DNA of 64,000 nucleotides from Acidimicrobiales bacterium (GCA_036262515.1 DATAIT010000100.1:1-64000), one strand, 5' to 3'; positions 45,092 to 53,240 are shown, numbered from the stretch's first letter. Numbers and translations: made by a program. The notes: generated by a model from the letters alone, not told the origin.

Positions 45092-45628
45092 CTACTCGAG
45101 CAGCGCGTCCACGCTCGCTTCGCCGGACTTGTAACGCCGGACGATCTCGGCCTGCAGCGCGTCCAGCCGCTCGAACACGGCGCGCCGGTCGGTCGAGACG
45201 GAGCGCTCCAGGTCGACCAGGGCGTCGGCGATGCGCCGCACCTCCTGCTCGTCGGTCTCGGGCAGCGCGCCGGCCTTGTCGACGTCGAAGATGGCGTCGA
45301 GCTCGGCGGTGAGGAGGCGGTGGTCGACGTCGGGGAGCGTGAGGCTCGGCAGGCGACCGGTCACGGTTCGGGTCCCGCCCTCGGCCAGGATCTCGCCCAG
45401 GTGGTCGACCAGCTCCGACAGCTCGCCGGTGCCGCCGGACGCCCGGTTCTCCAGCTCGGCCAGCACGATGTCGAGGCGGACCTGCACGAGGCGGCGCAGG
45501 TACGACAGCGCTCCCTCCACCTCGCTGCACTGCCTCTTCCGAGCCCGCAGGTCGGCCATGGGAAGCTGGCCCAGCGCGGCCACGTAGTCCTCGGAGAGGA
45601 TCCGGTCGAGATCGAACGGGTGGGCCAC
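45092..45628 (-). CDS. rsiG: RsiG-like c-di-GMP-binding anti-sigma factor
   Basis: This 178-residue helical protein contains the signature E-x3-S-x2-R-x3-Q-x3-D of Streptomyces RsiG exactly once (E38, S42, R45, Q49, D53). A second copy differs at one position (E141, S145, R148, F152, D156). In RsiG two such helices form an antiparallel coiled coil that binds a c-di-GMP dimer and then sequesters the sporulation sigma factor WhiG. The copies here are about 100 residues apart, with a third helical region between them, as in that fold. The start is GTG at 45628, ten bases after the sodX stop. No WhiG-like sigma gene is in the window. Confidence 0.82.
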   Translation of the reverse strand: MAHPFDLDRILSEDYVAALGQLPMADLRARKRQCSEVEGALSYLRRLVQVRLDIVLAELENRASGGTGELSELVDHLGEILAEGGTRTVTGRLPSLTLPDVDHRLLTAELDAIFDVDKAGALPETDEQEVRRIADALVDLERSVSTDRRAVFERLDALQAEIVRRYKSGEASVDALLE

Positions 45629-45637
45629 CCTGGGATG

Positions 45638-46060
45638 CTACCTGGCCGGCTCCCGGCGCAGCCGCCCGGCCCGGTCGGCCGGCCCGTACCTGTAGACGAC
45701 CCTGCCGACGACGCCGGGCACGGGGCCGAAGGCGCGACTGTCCGTGCTGGCCGAGGGATTGTCGCCGAGCACCACGTAGCCCGTGGGACCCACCGACGCC
45801 ACCCGCTTGACCAAAAGGCGTCCCGCCCGGCGCGGGTCCCGGACGACAACGAGATCACCGGTCCGCGGGCGTGGTGCACGCACGGCGAGCACGCGGTCGC
45901 CGGGGCGAAGGCCCGGCAGCATGCTCTCCCCCACCACCACCACGCGGCGCACCGCCCGGCCGCCGGCCACGAGGGCCACGACGGCGGCGGCTGTTGCGCG
46001 CAGCCACCAGCGGGTAGAAACGGGGGTCAGCGCTCGTACCCGTCGCACACGAAGGAGCAT
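45638..46060 (-). CDS. sodX: nickel superoxide dismutase maturation protease (S26 signal peptidase-like)
   Basis: This protein of up to 140 residues has one N-terminal helix (about 20-34), then the S26 motifs: GESMLPGLRPGDRVL with the catalytic serine, RPRTGDLVVVRDP, LLVKRVASVG with the catalytic lysine, and LGDNPSASTDSRAFGPV. Such proteases remove the sodN propeptide. The longest frame starts with ATG at 46060, five bases from the divergent sodN start. The true start may be GTG at 46048 or later, because the sodN promoter must lie in this stretch. Confidence 0.88.
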   Translation of the reverse strand: MLLRVRRVRALTPVSTRWWLRATAAAVVALVAGGRAVRRVVVVGESMLPGLRPGDRVLAVRAPRPRTGDLVVVRDPRRAGRLLVKRVASVGPTGYVVLGDNPSASTDSRAFGPVPGVVGRVVYRYGPADRAGRLRREPAR

Positions 46061-46065
46061 CGCCC

Positions 46066-46485
46066 ATGCCCATTGTCCTCCGCCTGCTCGAACTGGCAGA
46101 CCGCGTCCGCCCGCCGGTCACCGCGTCCGCACACTGCGACGTCCCCTGTGGCGTGTACGACCCTGCGCAGGCCCGCATCGAGGCCGACTCCGTCCAGAAG
46201 ATCATCGAGAAGTACCACGCGTCCGCCGACGAGGCGTTCAAGGCGCGCTGCCTGTTCATCAAGGAGCAGCGGGCCGACCTGGTGAAGCACCACCTCTGGG
46301 TGCTGTGGACCGACTACTTCAAGCCCGAGCACCTCGAGGCCTACCCCGACCTGCACGACCTGTTCTGGAAGGCCACCAAGGCGGCCGGCCAGGCCAAGCA
46401 GACCACCGATCCGGCCAACGCCGAGAAGCTGCTCGGCCTCATCGACGAGATCGCTGCCATCTTCTGGAAGACCAAGGGCCAGTAG
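46066..46485 (+). CDS. sodN: nickel-containing superoxide dismutase precursor
   Basis: This 139-residue precursor has a 22-residue propeptide followed by the nickel hook H23-C24-DVP-C28-GVYDP. After cleavage His1, Cys2 and Cys6 bind nickel. The usual HCDLPCG has Val for Leu. The mature protein of 117 residues is the usual size. The ATG at 46066 has AAGGAG nine bases upstream. TAGAAA at 46015-46020 is a possible -10 element lying inside the divergent sodX frame. The helical bundle sequence (DLVKHHLWVLWTDYFKPEHL) is typical. Confidence 0.95.
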   Translation: MPIVLRLLELADRVRPPVTASAHCDVPCGVYDPAQARIEADSVQKIIEKYHASADEAFKARCLFIKEQRADLVKHHLWVLWTDYFKPEHLEAYPDLHDLFWKATKAAGQAKQTTDPANAEKLLGLIDEIAAIFWKTKGQ

Positions 46486-46584
46486 GGACGACCGCGTCGG
46501 GCCGGGCGCCCGATCCCCGTGTCCGCCCCGTGGCCGCCGGGCGGAGCTAGCTTCGCCCCGACGAGCAGAACGGGGGTTGCGTCC

Positions 46585-47313
46585 ATGGAGGTCTTTTCGC
46601 GAGCGGGCGGCGAGATGCTGTCCCGCTGGGGCCACTACATGGCGGGCGTCACGTGGATCGGGCTGCTGTACTACTTCAACTTCGTGCAGGCCCCCTCGTT
46701 CGCCGAGTTCGAGGCGGCCGCCCGCACCGACGCGCTGTCGAAGCTCGTTCCCCGGGCGCTGTGGTGGTTCAAGTTCGCAGCCATGCTGACGCTGACCACC
46801 GGGATCATGATCCTCGGCTTCCAGAAGCACCTCAGCGGAGGCGCCTACTTCAAGACGGCGCCCGGCATCAGCATCTCCACCGGCATCCTGCTGGCACTCG
46901 TCATGTTCGGGAACGTGTTCAGCGTCATCCTCCCGAACCAGAAGGTCGTGATCGCCTCGGCCCAGTCGGTGGCGGCCGGCGGTGACGCCGACCCCGCCGC
47001 GCCGGCCGCCAGTCGGAAGGCGCTGCTGGCGTCTCGCACCAACGCCTTCTTCTCCATCCCGATGCTGTGGTTCATGGGCGTCACGAGCCACCTGGCCCCG
47101 GCCTATGCCGTGCATCCCAAGGGCGCCAGCCGGGGCATCTACTGGCTCGTCACCTTGGCGTTGGTCGTCGTGCTCGAGCTCAACGGCACCGGGCGCATCG
47201 GCGGCACGGCGCCCGGCGGCACCAACGCCTACCTCGACGACCACACGAAGGCGATCATCGCCGGCTTCGCGCTGTGGGCCGTGTTCGTGATCCTGTGGGA
47301 GGTGCTCTTCTAG
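46585..47313 (+). CDS. membrane protein related to urate oxidase N-terminal domain (PuuD-like)
   Basis: This 242-residue protein has about seven helices. WGHYMAGVTWIGLLYYFNFVQ at the N-terminus and the overall helix pattern resemble the Urate_ox_N (DUF989) membrane domain of the cytochrome-linked urate oxidase PuuD. The C-terminal cytochrome c domain of PuuD is missing, and no CxxCH is present. Conserved histidines (GHY, SHLAPAYAVHP) could bind haem b, though this is not shown. The ATG at 46585 is used; the frame extends upstream but is not conserved. Substrate and role are open. Confidence 0.75.
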   Translation: MEVFSRAGGEMLSRWGHYMAGVTWIGLLYYFNFVQAPSFAEFEAAARTDALSKLVPRALWWFKFAAMLTLTTGIMILGFQKHLSGGAYFKTAPGISISTGILLALVMFGNVFSVILPNQKVVIASAQSVAAGGDADPAAPAASRKALLASRTNAFFSIPMLWFMGVTSHLAPAYAVHPKGASRGIYWLVTLALVVVLELNGTGRIGGTAPGGTNAYLDDHTKAIIAGFALWAVFVILWEVLF

Positions 47314-47358
47314 AGGGTCGGGCTCGGCCCGTTCGCAGGCGCCCTGCCCCTCGGGGCG

Positions 47359-48234
47359 CTAGTCCAGGACCAGCACTGCGACCAGGCACCAGACCGGCGC
47401 CAGCACCAGCAGCGAGTCGATGCGCCGCAGGGCAGGGACGTTGGCCCGCCGGTCGCCCATCAGCGCCGAGGCCGCGTACGGACCGAGCGGCGCCAGCACG
47501 ACGGCCAGGCCGCCCAGCACCCATGGCGTGGCACCCCGGAACGGCGGCACGAGCACGGCTGCCACGGCGAGGGTGACGGCGGCGATGCTGGCCGCACCGG
47601 CGGCCGGCCCCTCCCAGGCGCTGGTGGCACCGGTGCCCACGACGTACACGCTGGCATCGTGCACGGCGGCGAAGGTGAGCAGGACGAACACCGGCACGAT
47701 GCCCCGGGCGAGCAGGAGCACGGGTGAGGCGGCCGCCAGGCCGACGACCCCTGCGGCCACGAGCGTGACCACGGGCTCGACCTTGCCACTGCCTCCGACG
47801 GCCACCGCAGCCACCACGGTGCCGACGACGACCAGGGCCACAACGCCCATCGCCGCCGGTCCGGCGGCGGCGGCGACGACGAGCAGCGCGGCGCCAGCGG
47901 CCGCGACCGGGGCCGACGGCCGGGGACGGGTGCGGCGGGAGCGCACGGCCTGGAGGGCGGCGAGGCCGGCGGTGGGTGCGAGGAGGGCGGCCAGCCCCGG
48001 CCGACCGGCGGCCAGGGCGGCAAGGGAGCCCATGTACCAGACGAGTCCGAGGCGGGCATGGGGGCCGACGACACGCGGCCGCTCCTCGAGCGAGCGGAGG
48101 GTGGCGTACCAGCCGCCTCGGGTGACCGCAGGACCGGTGGACACGACGGGTCCCGACGGTCCGTCCGACCGGTTCCGGTTTGGCCGGCCGCCGGCCGGCC
48201 GCAACCCGCCCAGGCGGACGGATCGCTCCGCCAC
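47359..48234 (-). CDS. membrane protein with CdsA-like C-terminus
   Basis: This is a 291-residue polytopic protein of about seven or eight helices, with a hydrophilic N-terminus of about 60 residues. The end (RRANVPALRRIDSLL followed by a final helix) resembles the C-terminal signature of phosphatidate cytidylyltransferase CdsA. The family's S-x8-K-R-x3-K-D region is not clearly intact, since DRRANVP replaces the usual KD and glycine loop, so activity is doubtful. GTG at 48234 lies two bases from the MoaD stop, suggesting cotranscription. It could be a diverged paralogue rather than the main CdsA. Confidence 0.6.
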   Translation of the reverse strand: MAERSVRLGGLRPAGGRPNRNRSDGPSGPVVSTGPAVTRGGWYATLRSLEERPRVVGPHARLGLVWYMGSLAALAAGRPGLAALLAPTAGLAALQAVRSRRTRPRPSAPVAAAGAALLVVAAAAGPAAMGVVALVVVGTVVAAVAVGGSGKVEPVVTLVAAGVVGLAAASPVLLLARGIVPVFVLLTFAAVHDASVYVVGTGATSAWEGPAAGAASIAAVTLAVAAVLVPPFRGATPWVLGGLAVVLAPLGPYAASALMGDRRANVPALRRIDSLLVLAPVWCLVAVLVLD

Positions 48235-48236
48235 CG

Positions 48237-48479
48237 TCAGGTGCTCCCGCCGGAGACGGGAGGGAGCACGGCCACCTCGTCACCGCCGCCGACGGCCACA
48301 TGGTCCCCCGCCGGCTCGCCGTTGACCCACACGTTGGCTGTGGCCAGCACCGCCGAGAAATCCTCGCCGTACCGCTCTCGGGCGGCGGCGAGGACGTCGC
48401 CGACCGTGCCTGCGTCGATCTCGTCCCGCCCGGTCCCGGCCGCCTCCCTCGCGGCGGCGAACAGCCTCAGCACGGCCAT
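48237..48479 (-). CDS. moaD: MoaD/ThiS family sulfur carrier protein
   Basis: This 80-residue ubiquitin-fold protein has the MoaD start VLRLFAAAREAAGT, ANVWVNGEPAG and the tail AVLPPVSGGST. MoaD normally ends in a bare Gly-Gly that is adenylylated; here Ser-Thr follow the diglycine. Unless these are removed, the protein cannot be activated in the usual way. The start at 48479 is about 20 bases after the MaoC-type gene's stop. Confidence 0.85.
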   Translation of the reverse strand: MAVLRLFAAAREAAGTGRDEIDAGTVGDVLAAARERYGEDFSAVLATANVWVNGEPAGDHVAVGGGDEVAVLPPVSGGST

Positions 48480-48498
48480 GCGCGCGCCATCGGCCCTT

Positions 48499-49347
48499 TC
48501 AGGGCGAGACCTCGGCCCGCCCGTTGGAGATCACCAGGGCGCCGTCGCTGTGCGCTTCGAATGCGTAGACGTGGCGACCGTCCGCCGGCCCGGCGTCGTA
48601 CATGCTCGTCACCACGTCGTTGCCGGGGAACACCGGGCGGGAGAACCGCACGGCGAGGCGCCGGAGCCTGGCCGGGTCGCCTTGCGCGGTGGTGGCGATC
48701 ACGGCCTGGCTGGTCATCGCCATGGTGCACAGGCCGTGGACGATGATGCCTGGTAGACCGACCGCGGTCGCCACCGCGGGGTCCACGTGGATGGCGTTGT
48801 CGTCGCCGGACGCCTCCTTGTAGCGGTACGTCTGGTCGTCGTCGACGTGGACCGTGCAGGAGCCCACAGGCTGGTCCCGCGCGCCCCGGGGGAAGTTGTG
48901 GTCGGGCTTGTCGGGGCCGGCGCTCTCGCCGTCGCTCATGTTCCGGATGAACATCGTGACGTACTGCTCGAGCACGAGTCCTCCCGCCGTCGTGTCCTCG
49001 CTGAGCACCTTCATCGTGTAGCGGGTGCCGGACCGGCCGGGCCGGACGCTGTAGGCCTCGGCGGTGGTGGCGAGGACCTGACCGGGCGTCAACGGCTGGT
49101 GGAAGTGCATGTCCTGCTCGCCGTGCACGATCATGAGGAACGCCTCTGGCGGCACCATGGAGGTGAGGGCGTCGCTCATGGCACGCCACGTGGGCACCAC
49201 GCCGAACACGGGCGGTGCGAGGGCCCCCGACATGTAGGCGGGGTTGAGGTCGTTGGTGGCGGCTGCGTACGCCCTGGCCCGATCGGCGTCCACCGGCTCG
49301 GCCTCGACCGACCACGTCGTTCCGAGCTTCTCGGTGGGTAGCGCCAT
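48499..49347 (-). CDS. double hotdog MaoC-type hydroxyacyl dehydratase
   Basis: This 282-residue protein has an N-terminal FAS1-DH-like hotdog (about 10-150; PPVFGVVPTWRAM, QDMHFHQPLTPGQVL) and a C-terminal MaoC hotdog (about 165-282). The (R)-hydratase signature DDNAIHVDPAVA with GLPGIIVHGLCTM gives the catalytic Asp-x4-His. FSRPVFPGNDV follows. It probably hydrates an enoyl-CoA or dehydrates a 3-hydroxyacyl-thioester. The ATG at 49347 is chosen; the upstream frame is not conserved. No other fatty acid genes are near. Confidence 0.88.
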   Translation of the reverse strand: MALPTEKLGTTWSVEAEPVDADRARAYAAATNDLNPAYMSGALAPPVFGVVPTWRAMSDALTSMVPPEAFLMIVHGEQDMHFHQPLTPGQVLATTAEAYSVRPGRSGTRYTMKVLSEDTTAGGLVLEQYVTMFIRNMSDGESAGPDKPDHNFPRGARDQPVGSCTVHVDDDQTYRYKEASGDDNAIHVDPAVATAVGLPGIIVHGLCTMAMTSQAVIATTAQGDPARLRRLAVRFSRPVFPGNDVVTSMYDAGPADGRHVYAFEAHSDGALVISNGRAEVSP

Positions 49348-49405
49348 TCCCGAACGGTACCGGACGCCTCCGTCGGTCCCCTGCCGCCGTCCTACGCTGG
49401 CCGGC

Positions 49406-50023
49406 ATGGCACCGGTCCTGCTCCTCCGGCACGGGCAGTCGACCTGGAACGCCGAATCACGGTGGCAGGGATGGGCCGACGCGCCCCTGTCCGACGAGGG
49501 CCTGCGCCAGGCTGCGGCCATGGGCGCCCAGCTGGCGTCGTGGCCGCAGCGGTTCGGCCGGGTGGTGTCGTCGGACCTGGCCCGGTCCGTCGACACGGCG
49601 GCCGTGATCGCCCGGATCCTCGACCTCGGCGACGTCGCCGTGGAGGCCGGTCTGCGCGAGCGCGACGTCGGCGACTGGACCGGGCGCACGACCGAGGAGA
49701 TCGAGATCATCTGGCCGGGAGCCATCGCCGCGTGGCGGGCCGGCCGCCTCGACCGCCCGCCCGGCGGCGAGCACGAGCCCGACTTCCGGGCGCGCATCGT
49801 GCGGGCCGTCGAACGGCTGGCCGCGGACACGGAGGGGCCGGCGCTGGCGATCACCCACGGCGGCGTCGTCCGGGGCCTCGCGCGCCACCTCGGCGGCGAC
49901 CCGGACGCCGCCCCCAACCTCAGCGGGAGGTGGTTCGAGCTGGGCCCCGACAACCGGCTGCGCTCCGGCCCGCCGGCCGGACTGGCCGAGGTCCCGGCCG
50001 AGTCGATCACGAGGGCTCTCTAG
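49406..50023 (+). CDS. histidine phosphatase / phosphoglycerate mutase family protein
   Basis: This 205-residue enzyme has the phosphohistidine motif LLLRHGQSTWNAE, the QGWADAPLSDEG segment, and the second histidine in THGGVVRGLARHL. Conserved arginine and glutamate are in ERDVGDWTGRTTEEI. Close relatives are broad-specificity phosphatases, so glycolytic mutase activity is not assumed. The ATG at 49406 diverges from the MaoC-type gene. Confidence 0.9.
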   Translation: MAPVLLLRHGQSTWNAESRWQGWADAPLSDEGLRQAAAMGAQLASWPQRFGRVVSSDLARSVDTAAVIARILDLGDVAVEAGLRERDVGDWTGRTTEEIEIIWPGAIAAWRAGRLDRPPGGEHEPDFRARIVRAVERLAADTEGPALAITHGGVVRGLARHLGGDPDAAPNLSGRWFELGPDNRLRSGPPAGLAEVPAESITRAL

Positions 50024-50067
50024 CCCATCCACCGTGACCGTCACACCCCGGCGCTACCTTCCCGGCC

Positions 50068-50544
50068 GTGGACGTCGAGGTGATCCGGAGCCCCCGCAGG
50101 CGCAAGACGGTGCAGGCCCGCAAGGTCGGGGGGGTCCTGCGGGTTTCGATACCTGCCACCATGAGCACGGCCGACGAGCAGCGCCACGTGGCCGAGATGG
50201 TCCGGCGCATGGAACGGCGGTCGGAGTCGTCGGTGATCGACCTCGCCGGCCGGGCAGCCGGGCTGGCGTCGGCCCACGGCCTTCCCCGACCGGTCTCGAT
50301 CCGCTGGGTCGACAACCAGGAGTGGCGCTGGGGCTCGTGCACGCCGTGCGACGGCACCATTCGCATCTCGGCGAGGCTCGCGGCCGAGCCGGCGTGGGTC
50401 CTCGACTACGTGATCGTGCACGAGCTGGCCCATCTCGTCGTGGCCGGCCACGGGCCCGCATTCTGGAGACTCGTGGAGCGCTATCCGCGCACGGAGCGGG
50501 CGCGAGGGTTCCTGATGGCGCGTGGGCTGGAGCACGCCGGGTGA
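50068..50544 (+). CDS. YgjP/SprT-like zinc metallopeptidase domain protein
   Basis: This 158-residue protein has the zinc motif H118-ELA-H122 and a third histidine H128 (GHGPAFW), with WRWGSCTPCDGTIRIS upstream, as in the YgjP (DUF45/WLM) family. These proteins are predicted cytosolic metallopeptidases with poorly known substrates. The start is GTG at 50068, 44 bases after the phosphatase stop, in the same direction. Confidence 0.88.
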   Translation: MDVEVIRSPRRRKTVQARKVGGVLRVSIPATMSTADEQRHVAEMVRRMERRSESSVIDLAGRAAGLASAHGLPRPVSIRWVDNQEWRWGSCTPCDGTIRISARLAAEPAWVLDYVIVHELAHLVVAGHGPAFWRLVERYPRTERARGFLMARGLEHAG

Positions 50545-50792
50545 TCGACCCGGCGTCGAACGGCGACTCGCCGGAGCCACGTCGCAGGCAGGCGCCGGTT
50601 CCCCTCGTCCTGTCGTGCGCCGCCGGGGCGGCTGGGCTCGTGCTCCTCGTCGCCGGAGCGGTGTCGTCCACGACGGCGCTGTCGGTGGCGGGCGTCGTGG
50701 CCGGGAGCCTGTCGCTCGGGGCGGCGCTGTACTGGCGATCCCTGCTGATCAGCTCGTGGTCGGCCCAGAAGCGGGGCCGGCCGCCCCGCTGA
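50541..50792 (+). CDS. small two-helix membrane protein
   Basis: This 83-residue protein is coupled to the YgjP-like gene (GTGA overlap). After about 18 polar residues it has two hydrophobic helices (about 22-40 and 45-65) and a basic tail. Its last 44 bases overlap the convergent end of the alpha/beta hydrolase gene. No function is known. Confidence 0.65.
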   Translation: MIDPASNGDSPEPRRRQAPVPLVLSCAAGAAGLVLLVAGAVSSTTALSVAGVVAGSLSLGAALYWRSLLISSWSAQKRGRPPR

Positions 50793-51783
50793 GCCGGCCG
50801 CCTCCCGCCTTACCGGCCGCCGTCGCACCCGGCGCCTCCGACAACCGCTTCGCCGTCTCGGCCAGGATGCGGTCGGCCAGCTCGTCGGTGAGAAGGTCGC
50901 CGCCGTGGCCGCCGCCCGGGTACCACCACAGCGCCTTCGGCTCCTTCGCCCACTCGTGGATGCTCTCGGCGTGGCGGGGCCCGAAGTACCAGTCGTCGGG
51001 GTCGTGCACCACCACCGTGAACGCCGGGGCGATACCGGCCACGAGCGAGCCGGCGTCGGGGAGGAAGATGCAGTCGGCGCCCACCCTCGTGCGCAGCGCA
51101 GTGGCCAGCACGAAGCGGCCCGCCCGCCCGCTCACCAGCCTCCGGACGCGGTGGGTCCCCGCCCGGTCAAGATCACCCCAGGCCGGGGCGCTGATGCCGA
51201 CGGTGCCCGCCACGCCCCCGTACGCACCGGCGTGCATCAGCACGGCGGCCCCGCCCAGGCTGGTGCCCACCGTCACCACCGGCAGCCCCTGCGGGGCGGC
51301 GGCCACGGCGGCGGCCACGTCGAGGGGCTCGTTGCGACCCATCGAGCACAGCCCCCCCGAGCGCCCGTGACCACGCATGTCCGGCACGATGACGTGTCCG
51401 CGCCGGGCGAGGAGGTGGGCGAAGCGGTGGACGCCCGGCGAGCGCGAGGAGTTCACGAATCCGTGCACGAGGACGAACGTGCACAGGGCGTCCTCCGGCC
51501 CCGGGACGCGCCAGGCGTTGAGGCGGATGCCGTCGTCGGTGGTGAGCGTGAGCTGCTGATCGGGGCGGTAGCGGGGTGGAGCGAGGTAGAGCCGGTAGTA
51601 GCGGGTGACCCGGCCGCCGGCCGCGGCGGCACGGGGACGGCGGCCGAGCAGATCGGCGCCGGGGAGGCGACGGCGCAGAGATGACGCGGCTCCGGGCGGC
51701 GAAGAAGCGGGTGCCGCCGCGGCTCCTGGCGGCGAAGAGGTGGGTGCCGCGACAGCTCCGGCCGGCTCCGACGGGCGGGTCAC
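50749..51783 (-). CDS. alpha/beta hydrolase
   Basis: This 344-residue protein has a hydrolase fold: LVHGFVNSS for the oxyanion region, the nucleophile in TVGTSLGGAA, an acid in VVVHDPDDWYFGP, and the histidine in GGGHGGD. About 60 Pro/Ala/Arg-rich residues precede the fold, and an Ala/Gly-rich tail follows it. The GTG at 51783 overlaps the ABC1-kinase stop (GTGA). The substrate is unknown. Its tail overlaps the convergent small membrane gene. Confidence 0.85.
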   Translation of the reverse strand: MTRPSEPAGAVAAPTSSPPGAAAAPASSPPGAASSLRRRLPGADLLGRRPRAAAAGGRVTRYYRLYLAPPRYRPDQQLTLTTDDGIRLNAWRVPGPEDALCTFVLVHGFVNSSRSPGVHRFAHLLARRGHVIVPDMRGHGRSGGLCSMGRNEPLDVAAAVAAAPQGLPVVTVGTSLGGAAVLMHAGAYGGVAGTVGISAPAWGDLDRAGTHRVRRLVSGRAGRFVLATALRTRVGADCIFLPDAGSLVAGIAPAFTVVVHDPDDWYFGPRHAESIHEWAKEPKALWWYPGGGHGGDLLTDELADRILAETAKRLSEAPGATAAGKAGGGRLSGAAGPASGPTTS

Positions 51784-53240
51784 CGCTTGGCCGCCGTCGT
51801 GCTCCGCCACTCCGCCTCCAGGCGCCCGAGCTCGGTCGACGGCGGCGTCCCCTTGCGGTACTCCGACAGGATGCCTCGCCAGTTGTTCGTGGCCTCGAGC
51901 CGGCTGAGGAGCGCGCTCACCCCCCACACGACGCGATCCAGGATCACGTACGAGGTCGGCATGTTCAGGGCCTTGATGAGATCGCCGTACCGGCCCTGCA
52001 CGTCGACGACGGTCTGGAGAGCCTTGCCGGTGGAGTCCCGGGTGTAGGTGTACCGCTCGGTGAGGAACGGTTCGTAGGGACCGCGGACGTACTCGAAGAC
52101 GAACTCGGGATCGAAGCCGTGGTCCGGTGCCAGGAACCGGGCCGTCACGGCCCGCTCGACGAGGGCCTGGGGGTCCTCGTCGAGGATGGCGTCGAGCAGC
52201 GGACCGAGACGCTCGAACTCGCCGGGCGCCCACCGCTTGACCAACCCGAAGTCGAGGAACGTGACGGACCCGTCCTCGTGGAACCGGTAGTTCCCCGGGT
52301 GTGGATCGCCGTTGAACACGCCGTCGCGATGGATCGATCCCTGGGCGAAGCGCAGGATCACCTCGCCGGCCCGGTCCTTGGCCGCCTGGTCCGAGCGCTC
52401 CAGGAACTCGTCCCACCGCATGCCGTCGACCCACTCGCTCGTGAGCACCCGGCGGCTGCTGCGCTCGGGCACGACCTTGGGGACGCGGATGAACGGGTGG
52501 CCCTCGTAGCGGGCGGCGAACTCGGCCTGGCAGGAGGCCTCGTAGCGGTAGTCGAGCTCGTCGGCCATGCGCGCCCGCAACTCGTCGACGAGGGCCTTGA
52601 CCTCGAGGTTCTTGAGGGCGAACTGGGCGAACAGGCCGTAGAGCATCTCGGCGTTGTCGAGGTCGCTCTTGATGGCGCCGTCCACGCCCGGATACTGGAC
52701 CTTCACCGCCACGATCCGCCCGTCCGGCATCACGGCCCGGTGGACCTGCCCGATCGACGCCGCCGCCACCGGGACCAGCTCGAAATCGAGGAACAGGTCG
52801 TGCGGGTCGGCGCCGAGCTCGTCACGGATCACGCTCTCGGCCAGGCGGGGCGCCATCGGCGGCACGTCGGCCTGCAGCGTGGCCAGGGCCGCCTTGGCCT
52901 CGGGCGGCAGCCCGTCGGCGATGAACGAGAGCATCTGGCCGGCCTTCATGATGGCGCCCTTCATGCCGCCGAGGACCTTGGCCACGTCCTCGGCCGAGCG
53001 GATGGCGAACTGCTCCTCCAGGCGGGCCCGCTCCTCCTCGGTCGCCCGCCTTCCCTTGATCTTCATCTGCGTGTAGTGGAGGGCCCGGCGGGACGTGAGG
53101 CGCCACACCCGGATCTGGCGCTCGAGGTGCACGCGGCGGGTCTGGTCCCGGAGGGCGACGGTGGCGTATGCGCCGGCGGCAGCTGCGGCCGTCACTGCAC
53201 CGAGGGCGACGGCGCGTGCTCGCGTGCTACTGGTTGCCAC
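51780..53240 (-). CDS. ABC1/UbiB family atypical kinase
   Basis: This 486-residue protein has the family blocks KxGQ (IMKAGQMLSFIADG), VAAASIGQVHRAV, the lysine in VAVKVQYPG, the catalytic FNGDPHPGNY and the metal-binding FLDFGLVKRW. An N-terminal helix near residues 9-26 may anchor it in the membrane. UbiB-type proteins support quinone synthesis, and here menaquinone or lipid biology is the likely context. GTG at 53240 overlaps the DksA-type gene by 14 bases. Confidence 0.9.
   Translation of the reverse strand: MATSSTRARAVALGAVTAAAAAGAYATVALRDQTRRVHLERQIRVWRLTSRRALHYTQMKIKGRRATEEERARLEEQFAIRSAEDVAKVLGGMKGAIMKAGQMLSFIADGLPPEAKAALATLQADVPPMAPRLAESVIRDELGADPHDLFLDFELVPVAAASIGQVHRAVMPDGRIVAVKVQYPGVDGAIKSDLDNAEMLYGLFAQFALKNLEVKALVDELRARMADELDYRYEASCQAEFAARYEGHPFIRVPKVVPERSSRRVLTSEWVDGMRWDEFLERSDQAAKDRAGEVILRFAQGSIHRDGVFNGDPHPGNYRFHEDGSVTFLDFGLVKRWAPGEFERLGPLLDAILDEDPQALVERAVTARFLAPDHGFDPEFVFEYVRGPYEPFLTERYTYTRDSTGKALQTVVDVQGRYGDLIKALNMPTSYVILDRVVWGVSALLSRLEATNNWRGILSEYRKGTPPSTELGRLEAEWRSTTAAKR

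Noticed and set aside
47314-47358. Hairpins between convergent genes as a terminator
   Set aside because: Only 5-6 bp stems with large loops can be drawn, which is background in sequence this GC-rich.
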